NCBI RefSeq assembly: GCF_009494395.1
Contig: NZ_VZCB01000095.1
Coordinates: 62,001-126,000 of the forward strand
DNA from: Segatella copri
Lineage (GTDB): Bacteria > Bacteroidota > Bacteroidia > Bacteroidales > Bacteroidaceae
Direction of reading: 5' to 3'
DNA: 64,000 nucleotides
Below, one piece after another: positions 25,847-34,129 of this stretch. The translations under genes and the position numbers were made by a program. Positions within the stretch are counted from its first letter, which is position 1. Every line of letters starts with the position of its first letter. The notes beneath the pieces are model-generated. The model was not told the origin of the DNA. It worked only from the letters and a program-made list of their open reading frames with translations, and made no database searches.

Positions 25847-28800
25847 TTACTTTAAATATTTGTCCAAGATGGCTTGCTTGGCAGATGGGCATGAATCCAC
25901 AAAATATTGTAATTTTGCAATTTCATTTTCAATTGTCAGTATTCTTTCCGCCGTCTGCGATTGTATATTCTTATCAATAGGGATATTTGCTTTTACATTT
26001 AATATCTTTTGTACAGAAAGTCCCGGTTGCGCTCTTCCTGTAGAATATTGATTCAAATCCATATGCACCAACAAGTATCTCAACCATTTCTCATCAACTT
26101 CCGCATTTGGGTAAACAACTACAGCATGTTCTGTAGCATGAAATTGCCCAGATGCCACACAGACATTTCCACACAAAGCACCTTGTCTTCCTATGAGAAT
26201 ATACTCACCTTCATTTGTCATCGTATCAGTAAAACCACGCAATCCATTACCACCATAACAAGGGTAAATGTATTTTCCCATAGGCTTATCTACAATTTCA
26301 GATGCTGGAACAAATTTACCAGCTCTCATATCGCATATCTGAGACAATCTTACTTCTGTTGTTTCTTTTTGCAACGATTGCTCAAACAACAAAACTGCTT
26401 GTTCTTTCATTTTTCTTATCTGTCGCTTATTTTGTTGCATTTGCATATCTATTTTCTCACATTCTTCCGCAATTTTCTTCTGCACATCCATTGGTGGCAA
26501 CGGAATTTCCAAAGAAGCATAAAATTCTTCTGGCACTCTTCTATGCCCACTACTTCCCTTCATATTTTTCTTTGCATACCATCTAACTTCATCTGTATTC
26601 AACAAAGCAAACAAATATGAGTTCAGAACATCATTCTGACATCTAAAGACATGAAATTCAGAACTACCAAAACCGATTCCGTTTGAGAGTCCTGTAGCTA
26701 TTGCACATTTGCCATTCTCCATGCAAGGTGTAATTTTTGCAAAAATCAAATCATTATCTGCAAAGTATGTATAGCTACCTTTTACATCCTTATAAGAACG
26801 TTCTTCTTTTAAAGAGATATAGCCATTTTCACTTACAGATGACATTTCTACAAAAGAAACGCCCATACCATCTTCCATATTTTTCAACTCGGACTTAGAG
26901 GGATTCAGTTCTACGTATTTTTTTAATGAGACTAACGGATACTTACTTTCAAAAATAAGTTTATAAGCTACGCTCGTGCTTAACTCCTTATCAAATTCTA
27001 CACGAGTAAAATTCAACATATCAGTTAAAGCATACTCATGCACTATTGGCTCTAACTCTTCTGGAATCTCATTAGAATTTCCATTAAAGTTGCCACAAAT
27101 CAAAGAATTCACTCTATTTATGTCGCTCAAGTCAAGAGGGTTAAACAAAGGAGTAATAACGCCGTCAATACCCATTATCTGAGAAATTGTATCGTCATCT
27201 GCATCCTCATCATCAGCTTTTGAGTTTTTAATCTCACCTGTATTTAGATAGTGAATGCCCTCACGTCCCTTAGCATTACTCCATTCGTACCCTAAGAACT
27301 GCTGTTCCTTTCTATCTTTCTTCGTCTCATTTAAAGGACTTTGCACCACCAATACTGGCTGAGGATTTGAAGCTGCCAACAGATAATAATACAGTTTTTC
27401 CTTTTCTATCTCACGAATAAAATTGAGTGTATAACGTCTCTCCTCCAACAATTTACTTGCTGGAGTTAAATCTTTATAACTACGACTCTTGACAAACTTC
27501 TGAGCCTCTTCTCGAACTTTTCTTGCCTCTGGTGCCAAAGATGTAGAAGCAGTATTTTTGCCTTGTTTCTTGATATTCAAAGCCTTTACATAGTCCTTTG
27601 CCATATCAGTTTCCAAGAAAGTATCAGTTAATTCATTGTTGAGCAACTTCACATAATCACCATACGAATATCCCATGTGCTTAATATAAGCTGCCAACTT
27701 CTCGGAATCCTTATAAGCCCCATTGTCTGCCATATTACCCTTGAACCATTCATCTACTCGGTTTTGAGCATGTTTTGCCAAATCTGGTTCCAAAGACTTA
27801 CGGCGCAAGAACAGAACAACTGTACTAGTATTCGTCTGTCCAAATGTATTAGGACCAAAGCTACAGATGGAAACTATATCAAAGTTTTTCAACAATAATT
27901 CACGAGTACGCATATACAGGCCACCTTTCGACAATATACTTGACGGAAGGACAATAGCTGCAACACCACCCGACTTCAACAATTGGGCAGCACGCTCTAT
28001 AAAGAAGGTCTCAATAGAATTATTTTTCTCTATGTTGCTAACATATTGGGAAAGCGTAAAGTTTTCACGAGCTTCCTCTGTCAATGTCTCCATAAAGCCA
28101 GACACAGAATAAGGAGGGTTAGCCACCAACACGCTATAAGTATGGTCTTTGATGTCTGAAGTTTCCTCCAGTCCATCACCATAATGGATATGGATGCCAT
28201 CCATTCCATACATAAATGCAGCAACTTGGCTCACCTTGGAAAGACGATAATCCTTTTCTATACCTACAATCTCCTTAAAATACTTGAAACACTCTGCATT
28301 TAGCTTTTCTTCCTTTGCCTTAGGATTATGCTCATTTTGCAGATTCATTTTTTCTTCAATAAAAGGTTTTATCTGACGAGCATATTCCGTAAGAAAATGT
28401 CCTGCTCCACAAGCATAGTCTATCGCCTTAGGAATTTCACCACTCTCTATGATTTGGCGAAGAGGTAATGATGATACCAAGAACCTTACAATAGGCATCG
28501 GGGTAAAGAATTGACCTTCACTTTGGTGTACACCACGGTTTAGGAAACCCTCAAAAAGGTCTCCCAAAAATTGATTGTCAGTATTCTTGGTAAGATATAT
28601 GTCTTGCAACATACTGATGGTATCCTTCAATATGACAGCATTTTTGTAGAATAGCTGTTCATTATGCACATCAAGGAAAGCAAAAGGATTGTTGTTAAAA
28701 TACTTCAACCTACGGAAATACTTCTTGATGGTATCTCTCGCCTCATCTGCTTTAGCAGTCAAGAACTTGAAAGCATCCTCGATTTGCCAATTCTCTACAG

Positions 28801-29827
28801 ACGCAACTTCATCGTCGAAGAATTCCTTCATGCCTCGCTTATACAAGTTGATCAATCTATCTTGCAAAGAAAAATAGTCATCGTACGCTGCACCTTTCCA
28901 TAAAAGTTGCAATTCCTTAGAGTTATAGCGTTCATCTATGATTTTAGCCAAGAAGAGATTGACCAATTTATCAAAAGCATTCTCATGACTGGATATCGTA
29001 TGCTTTCTCAAAATCAGCGCAAACTCATTATATTTTTTATCCAAAGAATATTCATCTATAGTCTGCAAATCTGCTACTCCGTAACTCTTGTTACCGATAT
29101 TGAAAGCCTCAATACCAGGTTCCAACAAGCCACGAGTGTTGTAATCCTGCTTATAAGTCTGTTTCCAAACATTAAAGAAGTCTTCACTTCCTCCTTGTTG
29201 CTCTCGCATTTCTCGGAAACTACGCAGACGGTTGTCCGTCTGCAAGTATTCATCATTATCTACCAAGGAAATGACATGATAGATATTTTCAAAACGATGA
29301 ACCTTTTCACCGTTTTTCTTATATTCTGGATAATCGGCAGAATAAAGACACAGATATTTAGCCCTGCGATAAGTATTGAAATAACGGAATAGTTGATCGC
29401 CATTGCGCATCGTCTTTGCCCAATGCTTACGGAATTCATCATCCTTCTTATCGACATTAGCAGTCTTGCATTCGATAATAAGGTAAGGGTTTCCATTATT
29501 GTCTTTCACCAAAATGTCACAATAACCTTTGTCATTTCCTGCATAGTTACGACCTTCCAACTTCAAGTGCTGAGGCAAATAACCACGATTAAAAAGTTGG
29601 GCTACACACAGAAACACCACAAAGCTCTCATTCTGGTGTTCATCCCTTGTTGTATTTCTATCAGCCTCCACCCCATCAGGGTAGATGAAATCTCCCAACT
29701 CAAAATTGTATTCCAAGTCAAATCCTTCATCAGCAGAACCGTAATGCTTTGTAAATACACCATGCTTTGCAAAAAAGCAAAAAGGTGGAGACAGTAGTAC
29801 TGCTGATATATTATTTTTTGTAATCAT
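25847..29827 (-). CDS. single-chain restriction-modification-specificity enzyme (Type IIG/IIB-like)
   Basis: 1326 residues combining three activities. N-terminus: HsdR-N-like nuclease with PD-(D/E)xK residues D104, E119, K121 (GYCDILV...LIIECKT). Middle: helical domain, then N6-adenine methylase with SAM loop DYACGAGHFLTEYA (about 470) and catalytic ANPPYSVSG (about 590). C-terminus: HsdS-like recognition region with two halves (YPLVSLKKYVELNPSK; EVRLSQICDMRAGKFV, with HATEHAVVVYP and GLSVQKILNVKANIPI). The layout matches RMS fusions that cut and methylate from one polypeptide. All catalytic residues appear present. No separate hsdR/M/S. Confidence 0.9.
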   Translation of the reverse strand: MITKNNISAVLLSPPFCFFAKHGVFTKHYGSADEGFDLEYNFELGDFIYPDGVEADRNTTRDEHQNESFVVFLCVAQLFNRGYLPQHLKLEGRNYAGNDKGYCDILVKDNNGNPYLIIECKTANVDKKDDEFRKHWAKTMRNGDQLFRYFNTYRRAKYLCLYSADYPEYKKNGEKVHRFENIYHVISLVDNDEYLQTDNRLRSFREMREQQGGSEDFFNVWKQTYKQDYNTRGLLEPGIEAFNIGNKSYGVADLQTIDEYSLDKKYNEFALILRKHTISSHENAFDKLVNLFLAKIIDERYNSKELQLLWKGAAYDDYFSLQDRLINLYKRGMKEFFDDEVASVENWQIEDAFKFLTAKADEARDTIKKYFRRLKYFNNNPFAFLDVHNEQLFYKNAVILKDTISMLQDIYLTKNTDNQFLGDLFEGFLNRGVHQSEGQFFTPMPIVRFLVSSLPLRQIIESGEIPKAIDYACGAGHFLTEYARQIKPFIEEKMNLQNEHNPKAKEEKLNAECFKYFKEIVGIEKDYRLSKVSQVAAFMYGMDGIHIHYGDGLEETSDIKDHTYSVLVANPPYSVSGFMETLTEEARENFTLSQYVSNIEKNNSIETFFIERAAQLLKSGGVAAIVLPSSILSKGGLYMRTRELLLKNFDIVSICSFGPNTFGQTNTSTVVLFLRRKSLEPDLAKHAQNRVDEWFKGNMADNGAYKDSEKLAAYIKHMGYSYGDYVKLLNNELTDTFLETDMAKDYVKALNIKKQGKNTASTSLAPEARKVREEAQKFVKSRSYKDLTPASKLLEERRYTLNFIREIEKEKLYYYLLAASNPQPVLVVQSPLNETKKDRKEQQFLGYEWSNAKGREGIHYLNTGEIKNSKADDEDADDDTISQIMGIDGVITPLFNPLDLSDINRVNSLICGNFNGNSNEIPEELEPIVHEYALTDMLNFTRVEFDKELSTSVAYKLIFESKYPLVSLKKYVELNPSKSELKNMEDGMGVSFVEMSSVSENGYISLKEERSYKDVKGSYTYFADNDLIFAKITPCMENGKCAIATGLSNGIGFGSSEFHVFRCQNDVLNSYLFALLNTDEVRWYAKKNMKGSSGHRRVPEEFYASLEIPLPPMDVQKKIAEECEKIDMQMQQNKRQIRKMKEQAVLLFEQSLQKETTEVRLSQICDMRAGKFVPASEIVDKPMGKYIYPCYGGNGLRGFTDTMTNEGEYILIGRQGALCGNVCVASGQFHATEHAVVVYPNAEVDEKWLRYLLVHMDLNQYSTGRAQPGLSVQKILNVKANIPIDKNIQSQTAERILTIENEIAKLQYFVDSCPSAKQAILDKYLK

Positions 29828-29876
29828 TGTTTATTTCGCTATTAAATGTATCTCTTCAGCAACCACTTATTGAGGC

Positions 29877-29926
29877 TATCCGAAATTTACTGCAAATTTA
29901 CAATAAATTTCGGATAAATCAGCAAA
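29877..29926 (-). promoter_or_regulatory. promoter with 13-bp inverted repeat upstream of the RM gene
   Basis: On the minus strand TAAATTTG (29893-29900) fits the -7 box; a TTTG lies at 29923-29926 (22-bp spacer, slightly long). A perfect inverted repeat TATCCGAAATTTA/TAAATTTCGGATA (29877-29889/29904-29916) flanks the -7 box, a layout suited to a repressor operator. Confidence 0.55.
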
Positions 29927-29948
29927 GCTTACTAAGAAAATGAAAAAA

Positions 29949-30245
29949 TTAAATAAAAGGATCGAGCAATGCCATCAAGTCAGCCTTCGACATCGCACCA
30001 CTCTCCCGATACAGCACCTCGCCATTGCGGAAGAGCATCAAGGTTGGCACTGAGCGAATGCCATACTGTGCCGCCACATCATTGTGAGCATCTACATCTA
30101 CCTTGATGATGCGAAGCTTGTCGCCCACCGTCTTCTTCAAGTCTTCCAACACAGGGTGCATCATCTTGCAGGGTTGGCACCATGTAGCAAAGAAATCAAC
30201 CAATACCAGTTGATTGCCAGATATTACATCATTGAATGTTTCCAT
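29949..30245 (-). CDS. trxA: thioredoxin with variant active site WCQPC
   Basis: 98 residues, cytoplasmic (no signal). Thioredoxin fold with VLVDFFATWCQPCKMMHPVL, KVDVDAH, and cis-Pro loop RSVPTLMLFRNG. The active site is WCQPC, not the usual WCGPC; a change at this position normally shifts redox potential. Begins 22 bases after the ATPase gene on the same strand, so probably in its transcript. Not needed by the RM enzyme as far as is known. Confidence 0.9.
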   Translation of the reverse strand: METFNDVISGNQLVLVDFFATWCQPCKMMHPVLEDLKKTVGDKLRIIKVDVDAHNDVAAQYGIRSVPTLMLFRNGEVLYRESGAMSKADLMALLDPFI

Positions 30246-30267
30246 AAATCACTTTTTTTATAATATT

Positions 30268-31530
30268 TCACTTCTCTCTCAACATCCATTCCCACGTAGG
30301 GAGAACATGAACCTGCTTGCCATCTATCTCAAGTTCTTCCTTCTCCTCCATCGTAAGAATATATCCCTCAGCCAAGCCATAAGCATTCATGGCTTCCATC
30401 AGCCCCCCGATTTCTCGCTTGCGAGTTTTCTCATCATTCATGGCTATCGTTACCTGATAAGCCTCTTTGATTTTCATGCCCTCTCTAACAACAAAGTCGC
30501 ACTCCTTCTTATCTGCATGATAAAAAACATCATATCCGCGGCGTTTCAACTCGATGAACACGATGTTTTCCAACTTCACTCCCATATTGTCGGTGGCATT
30601 GAATCCGATACGACTCACGATGGCATTGTCGATGAAGTAAATCTTCTTCGGGTTCAGCATCTGCACCTTTACCGATGGCGAATACTTCATGAGCTGGAAT
30701 ATCATATAGGTTTGCTCGATGTACTCCAAATAGTTTTTGACGGTTTCGGAATGACGAATGCCCACTATCTTACCCAGTGAGGTATAGGTAATGCGCTTCG
30801 TGGCATTGCTGGCGAGATAAAAGATGAGTTCCTGCATCTCCTTATCATTGGTCAACCCATTACGAGCCATCACATCACGGAAGATGATGCTATCGTAGAG
30901 TGACGAGAGGTAACGAGTGGATGGCGACTGGAGATACTTAGGAAATCCACCTTTCTCCAAATACTCCTTGAAATGCCCCAAGAGAATGGCACGCTTGCTG
31001 GTTAGATAAAAGTCCTTGGCTTCCAGCTGCACCTTTGCCAACTGCAAGTATTCTTGAAAGGAAAAAGGGAAAATCTCCACTGCGATATAACGCCCCGTGA
31101 GATGAGTGCCAAGCTCTCTACTCAGCATCCGGGCATTTGATCCAGTTACAATCACCTTATTGCCTTCGTTGTAGAGACGGCGCACAAAGGTCTCCCAGCC
31201 ATTCACATTCTGTATCTCATCAAAATAATAGGTATGCTGCTCACCAAAGAGTTCGAAGAAACATTCTTGTAATGTTTGGAAATCTGCCACAGTAAAGTTG
31301 ACCAGTCGCTCATCATCAAAATTGAAAAAGAAGTCCTGCTCCGGCAACTTGTTACGCATTTGCTGGAGCAAAACAGACTTTCCACAACGTCTTATACCAG
31401 TAATAATTAGTATCTCCGTTGTGGTAAGCCACTCTTCTTCAATAGTTCTCGGAACCGTATCTTGTGCTATATTCTTGCAGTATTCCTGCTGCTCAAATAT
31501 AATTTGCTTTAATAACTCTTTCATGTTCAA
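30268..31530 (-). CDS. AAA_14/DUF4143 ATPase
   Basis: 420 residues. N-terminal P-loop domain: Walker A ITGIRRCGKSVLLQQM (about 40-55), Walker B TYYFDEIQNVNGWE, arginine-rich VIVTGSNARML. C-terminal DUF4143 domain: FIELKRRGYDVFYHADKKECDFVV, a PD-(D/E)xK-like pattern. This family is abundant in Bacteroidota and archaea, often in multiple copies, with no agreed function. Its promoter is canonical and three phased palindromes lie upstream. Confidence 0.9.
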   Translation of the reverse strand: MNMKELLKQIIFEQQEYCKNIAQDTVPRTIEEEWLTTTEILIITGIRRCGKSVLLQQMRNKLPEQDFFFNFDDERLVNFTVADFQTLQECFFELFGEQHTYYFDEIQNVNGWETFVRRLYNEGNKVIVTGSNARMLSRELGTHLTGRYIAVEIFPFSFQEYLQLAKVQLEAKDFYLTSKRAILLGHFKEYLEKGGFPKYLQSPSTRYLSSLYDSIIFRDVMARNGLTNDKEMQELIFYLASNATKRITYTSLGKIVGIRHSETVKNYLEYIEQTYMIFQLMKYSPSVKVQMLNPKKIYFIDNAIVSRIGFNATDNMGVKLENIVFIELKRRGYDVFYHADKKECDFVVREGMKIKEAYQVTIAMNDEKTRKREIGGLMEAMNAYGLAEGYILTMEEKEELEIDGKQVHVLPTWEWMLREK

Positions 31531-31545
31531 TCATTTATTTGCTTG

Positions 31546-31577
31546 CAAAAATACGATTTTTTAAGTAAAAAACCAAA
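31546..31577 (-). promoter_or_regulatory. promoter of the AAA_14 ATPase-thioredoxin unit
   Basis: Minus strand: TTTG (31574-31577), 20-bp spacer, TATTTTTG (31546-31553). Exact consensus, 15 bases before the start codon. Confidence 0.8.
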
Positions 31578-31593
31578 TAAATCTTCATTTTTG

Positions 31594-31675
31594 TTCATTC
31601 TGAATGAGTAATTTCTATCATTTTTACTCATTCTGAATGAGTAATTCTGAACAAAACCACTCATTCTGAATGAGC
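31594..31675. promoter_or_regulatory. three phased palindromic sites (CTCATTC-T-GAATGAG), 33-bp period
   Basis: Palindrome centres at 31601, 31634 and 31667, exactly 33 bp apart. The middle copy is perfect over 10-bp arms (31624-31644); the others share the 13-bp core TCATTCTGAATGA. They lie just upstream of the ATPase -33 box. Confidence 0.8.
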
Positions 31676-31694
31676 GTTTCTTGAAAAGTGCCTT

Positions 31695-31880
31695 TTATTC
31701 ACCTTCTACCTTGCATCCATTGAACCCCATTTTCTGCGCCTTCTCAGGTCCGAAGGTGTAATAGATAGTCTCAGCCTCATCACATACCTCCCCCTGCGAA
31801 TTGCCAAGGATGAGATGGATGGTAACAATGTTGTGACTTATATGATGCAAGGAAGCTATTATAACGATGCAAGGAAGCTA
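31695..31880 (-). pseudogene. C-terminal gene fragment, family unknown
   Basis: On the minus strand a coding-like frame ends at 31695-31697 and reads NIVTIHLILGNSQGEV, then CDEAETIYYTFGPEKAQKMG and FNGCKVEGE. There is no convincing start codon and the frame opens at two stops near 31880, inside a 22-bp tandem duplication. Looks like the tail of a lost gene; I cannot name its parent. The rest of 31531-32098 holds only promoters and repeats. Confidence 0.4.
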
Positions 31881-31887
31881 TTATAAA
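31844..31887. repeat. 22-bp tandem duplication
   Basis: GATGCAAGGAAGCTATTATA plus AC, then the same 22 bases with a single final change (AA). Two units, 31844-31865 and 31866-31887. Confidence 0.85.
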
Positions 31888-31902
31888 GATTGCGTGACAT
31901 TT

Positions 31903-31964
31903 GTCATGTGATTATACGACACTTATCATACGGTCGGATGGCAAATGCCATATAATCACATGAC
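31903..31964. repeat. 14-bp inverted repeat with internal GACA/TGTC-type half-sites
   Basis: GTCATGTGATTATA (31903-31916) and TATAATCACATGAC (31951-31964) are exact complements. Between and around them are further short palindromes (GACATTTGTC at 31896-31905, TGGCAAATGCCA at 31939-31950). It lies 135 bases upstream of the HU-like gene and may be its operator region. Confidence 0.65.
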
Positions 31965-32029
31965 ATATACCAATGTTTAAATAACCCTAATATTTTACAC
32001 CAAAAGATACAAGTTATCACATTATTACA

Positions 32030-32037
32030 TATATTTG
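32030..32037 (+). promoter_or_regulatory. -7 element for the HU-like gene
   Basis: TATATTTG fits TAnnTTTG; about 60-nt leader to the ATG at 32099. Confidence 0.45.
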
Positions 32038-32098
32038 CATCATCTTTCATAAAAGACAAAGAATATAGAAAACAACGAACCATCAAACAACTAGAAAT

Positions 32099-32698
32099 AT
32101 GGAACTGAAATACGACATTTACATGCTCAACAATGCCCAGGGCACAGGAGAAAAGCGCCAATACGTTCGTATCGTGCAGCATGAACCTATGACCGAGAAG
32201 CAACTGCAAGAGAAAATCCAGAACCGCTGCTCACTCACCAAGGGAGATGTAGCTGCGGTGTTGGCAGAGCTTCATGACATTTTAGTAGAAGAATTCTCCA
32301 TGGGTCGCCGCTTTTATATCCCAGAGATAGGCTACTTCTCCATGTCGGCAAGTCTAGAGATGCCTAAGGAAAATCCAGACAAGAAGATTACGGGCAAGGA
32401 AGTACGCATCACTGGCATCAACTTCCGTCCAGAGGAAAAGCTGATGAAGGAAGTACAGCGCAACGTCCACTTTGTCCGCTCTCGTTATTCCAACCAATCT
32501 ACAAAATACTCCGAAGAAAAAATGTTGGAGAAAATCAAGGAGTATCTTCAAAAGAATCGCTACATCACCACACGCATCATGCGCATCCACTTCGGCTTGA
32601 CTCCATACATGGCTCAGAAGTGGCTCAACCATTTCTGCGAAAAGGGTATCATGGTAAAGGAAGGCACTCAGCATGCGCCTATCTATTTTCTAAAGTAA
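32099..32698 (+). CDS. HU-HIG type DNA-binding protein with C-terminal winged-helix region
   Basis: 199 residues. The N-terminal part (about 1-125) fits the Bacteroidota HU-like family: ENKQL-type helix TEKQLQEKIQNRCSLTKGDV, AAVLAELHDILVEEFSMGRR, and FYIPEIGYFSMSASLEMPKE. The C-terminal 70 residues (EKMLEKIKEYLQKNRYITTR, IMRIHFGLTPYMAQKWLNHF) resemble a winged helix. It could bind the palindromes just upstream. Nucleoid protein or local regulator; not obviously tied to the operon that follows. Confidence 0.8.
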   Translation: MELKYDIYMLNNAQGTGEKRQYVRIVQHEPMTEKQLQEKIQNRCSLTKGDVAAVLAELHDILVEEFSMGRRFYIPEIGYFSMSASLEMPKENPDKKITGKEVRITGINFRPEEKLMKEVQRNVHFVRSRYSNQSTKYSEEKMLEKIKEYLQKNRYITTRIMRIHFGLTPYMAQKWLNHFCEKGIMVKEGTQHAPIYFLK

Positions 32699-32817
32699 CA
32701 AAGGCAGCTTTCTCCATTCTCCTTTCACCATAAACAAATGATTCACAAATGATTGCAAGATAGGTGAAAGGAAAAGGACTTTTAGTCTCACTTAAATAGG
32801 AACAACAAGACTGACAA

Positions 32818-32844
32818 AGTTACTTAATGAAGAAAAAAGTAACT
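32818..32844. promoter_or_regulatory. inverted repeat AGTTACTT/AAGTAACT before the DUF6361 operon
   Basis: 8-bp perfect arms (32818-32825/32837-32844) separated by 11 bases, 38 bases before the first start codon. No TAnnTTTG box was found near it. AAGTTACT recurs at about 40714-40721, past the operon end. Confidence 0.45.
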
Positions 32845-32881
32845 ATGTCCGTAACCATATCACAACAAAAAAGAAATAAGA

Positions 32882-34129
32882 ATGAAATTAGGATTCATAA
32901 ACTTCAGCACAGAGGAACAACTTAAAATGCACCAAGTAATGCAAGCCATCCAAGAGCATCAAGCAATTGACGAACTTGGACTGGGGCGCATTCGCGATGC
33001 CTTTTCCAACAAGTTGTTTCCTGGAATCTCTACTTTACATAATAGAGCAAAATACTATGCCATACTCCCTTCTCTTTTTTTGGAAGCAGAGAAAGGAACA
33101 TACAAAAGTGCAAACGAAGTAAGAGCCAAGGTATTGAATCTGGAGATTAAATTGACTCGTCAACTATTGCGAGGTACAGAACCAGCCAACAACTGGGGAA
33201 TAACAGGAAGTAGTGTAATCGATGCGGCAGAAGCCGAGAATAGCAAATACGTAAAATACGACCCAGTTTACATCTATTATGGCGCACTTGTTTCTTATGG
33301 TATGATATTGACAAACAGCAACATCTACAGTCTTATTTATGAAAAAAGCAAGACCATCCACAAACAACCCAAGAAATACATTTCCCAAGATGAAGAAAAA
33401 GAAATGGGAGATGCTAATCAGTTATCAGGCAATTACCAACTATTTGATGGCGGTGGATTGTCATATACATTTGATGGCTACACTCCCATCAATATAGACT
33501 TGACATCTGACGAAGCTAAGTTTATCAAAGACAAGATAATAGCCTCACCAATAGCCAAAGATTCATTTTTGGCTACTATTCTTCGTGACAACTACCCTAT
33601 TGGACTTGCCCAGAAGTCATATTTCGACCTTGGAGACCAATGGAAGAAATACATAACCGATGAGCATTTCATGATTTATACGCTATCCGCAAGATTTTCT
33701 AAGTTTCAGTATCTTCTTCGGTTAGTCTATAACTATGTGTTTTACACAAGAACAGATAGAACAGAAGAAGCAGAAAAGGAATTTGAACGTTACGAACAGT
33801 TGAAAGAAGAATGGAAATCAGACATTAGCGAAGAACACCTCTTCCAAGCATTAGATTTCGTTGGCTATACCCTACAAGACAATGGATCCATCAAATTTTG
33901 CAAAGAAGCATGCTCATTAATTAACAACCCTACAGATGAAAACTTCATCCGATTGCAAGAAATCATTGTTAATCGGGAAAAACAAACAAAAGGTTCATCA
34001 AGAAGTAAGTTGGCGAATCCTAACAAATATAAGGGAATCGACAGAATAGAAGCCTATTTCTTCGATTATCGTTGGGGAACCGTATATAACATCATCACAG
34101 AAATAAAGAAAGGACTGTCAAATGGCTAA
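32882..34129 (+). CDS. DUF6361 family protein, first gene of candidate defence operon
   Basis: 415 residues, cytoplasmic. The N-terminus GFINFSTEEQLKMHQVMQAI and the segment GLGRIRDAFSNKLFPGISTL followed by NRAKYYAILPSLF are what I recognise as DUF6361. Mostly helical, no catalytic motif seen. It ends RIEAYFFDYRWGTVYNIITEI. Its stop overlaps the PLD-like gene by 8 bases. In its family it is normally found with PLD and helicase genes, so it probably is a structural or sensor subunit of one complex. Confidence 0.75.
   Translation: MKLGFINFSTEEQLKMHQVMQAIQEHQAIDELGLGRIRDAFSNKLFPGISTLHNRAKYYAILPSLFLEAEKGTYKSANEVRAKVLNLEIKLTRQLLRGTEPANNWGITGSSVIDAAEAENSKYVKYDPVYIYYGALVSYGMILTNSNIYSLIYEKSKTIHKQPKKYISQDEEKEMGDANQLSGNYQLFDGGGLSYTFDGYTPINIDLTSDEAKFIKDKIIASPIAKDSFLATILRDNYPIGLAQKSYFDLGDQWKKYITDEHFMIYTLSARFSKFQYLLRLVYNYVFYTRTDRTEEAEKEFERYEQLKEEWKSDISEEHLFQALDFVGYTLQDNGSIKFCKEACSLINNPTDENFIRLQEIIVNREKQTKGSSRSKLANPNKYKGIDRIEAYFFDYRWGTVYNIITEIKKGLSNG

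Noticed and set aside
25847..29827. Ordinary three-gene Type I restriction system
   Set aside because: Nuclease, methylase and specificity regions are in one polypeptide and there is no HsdR motor domain.
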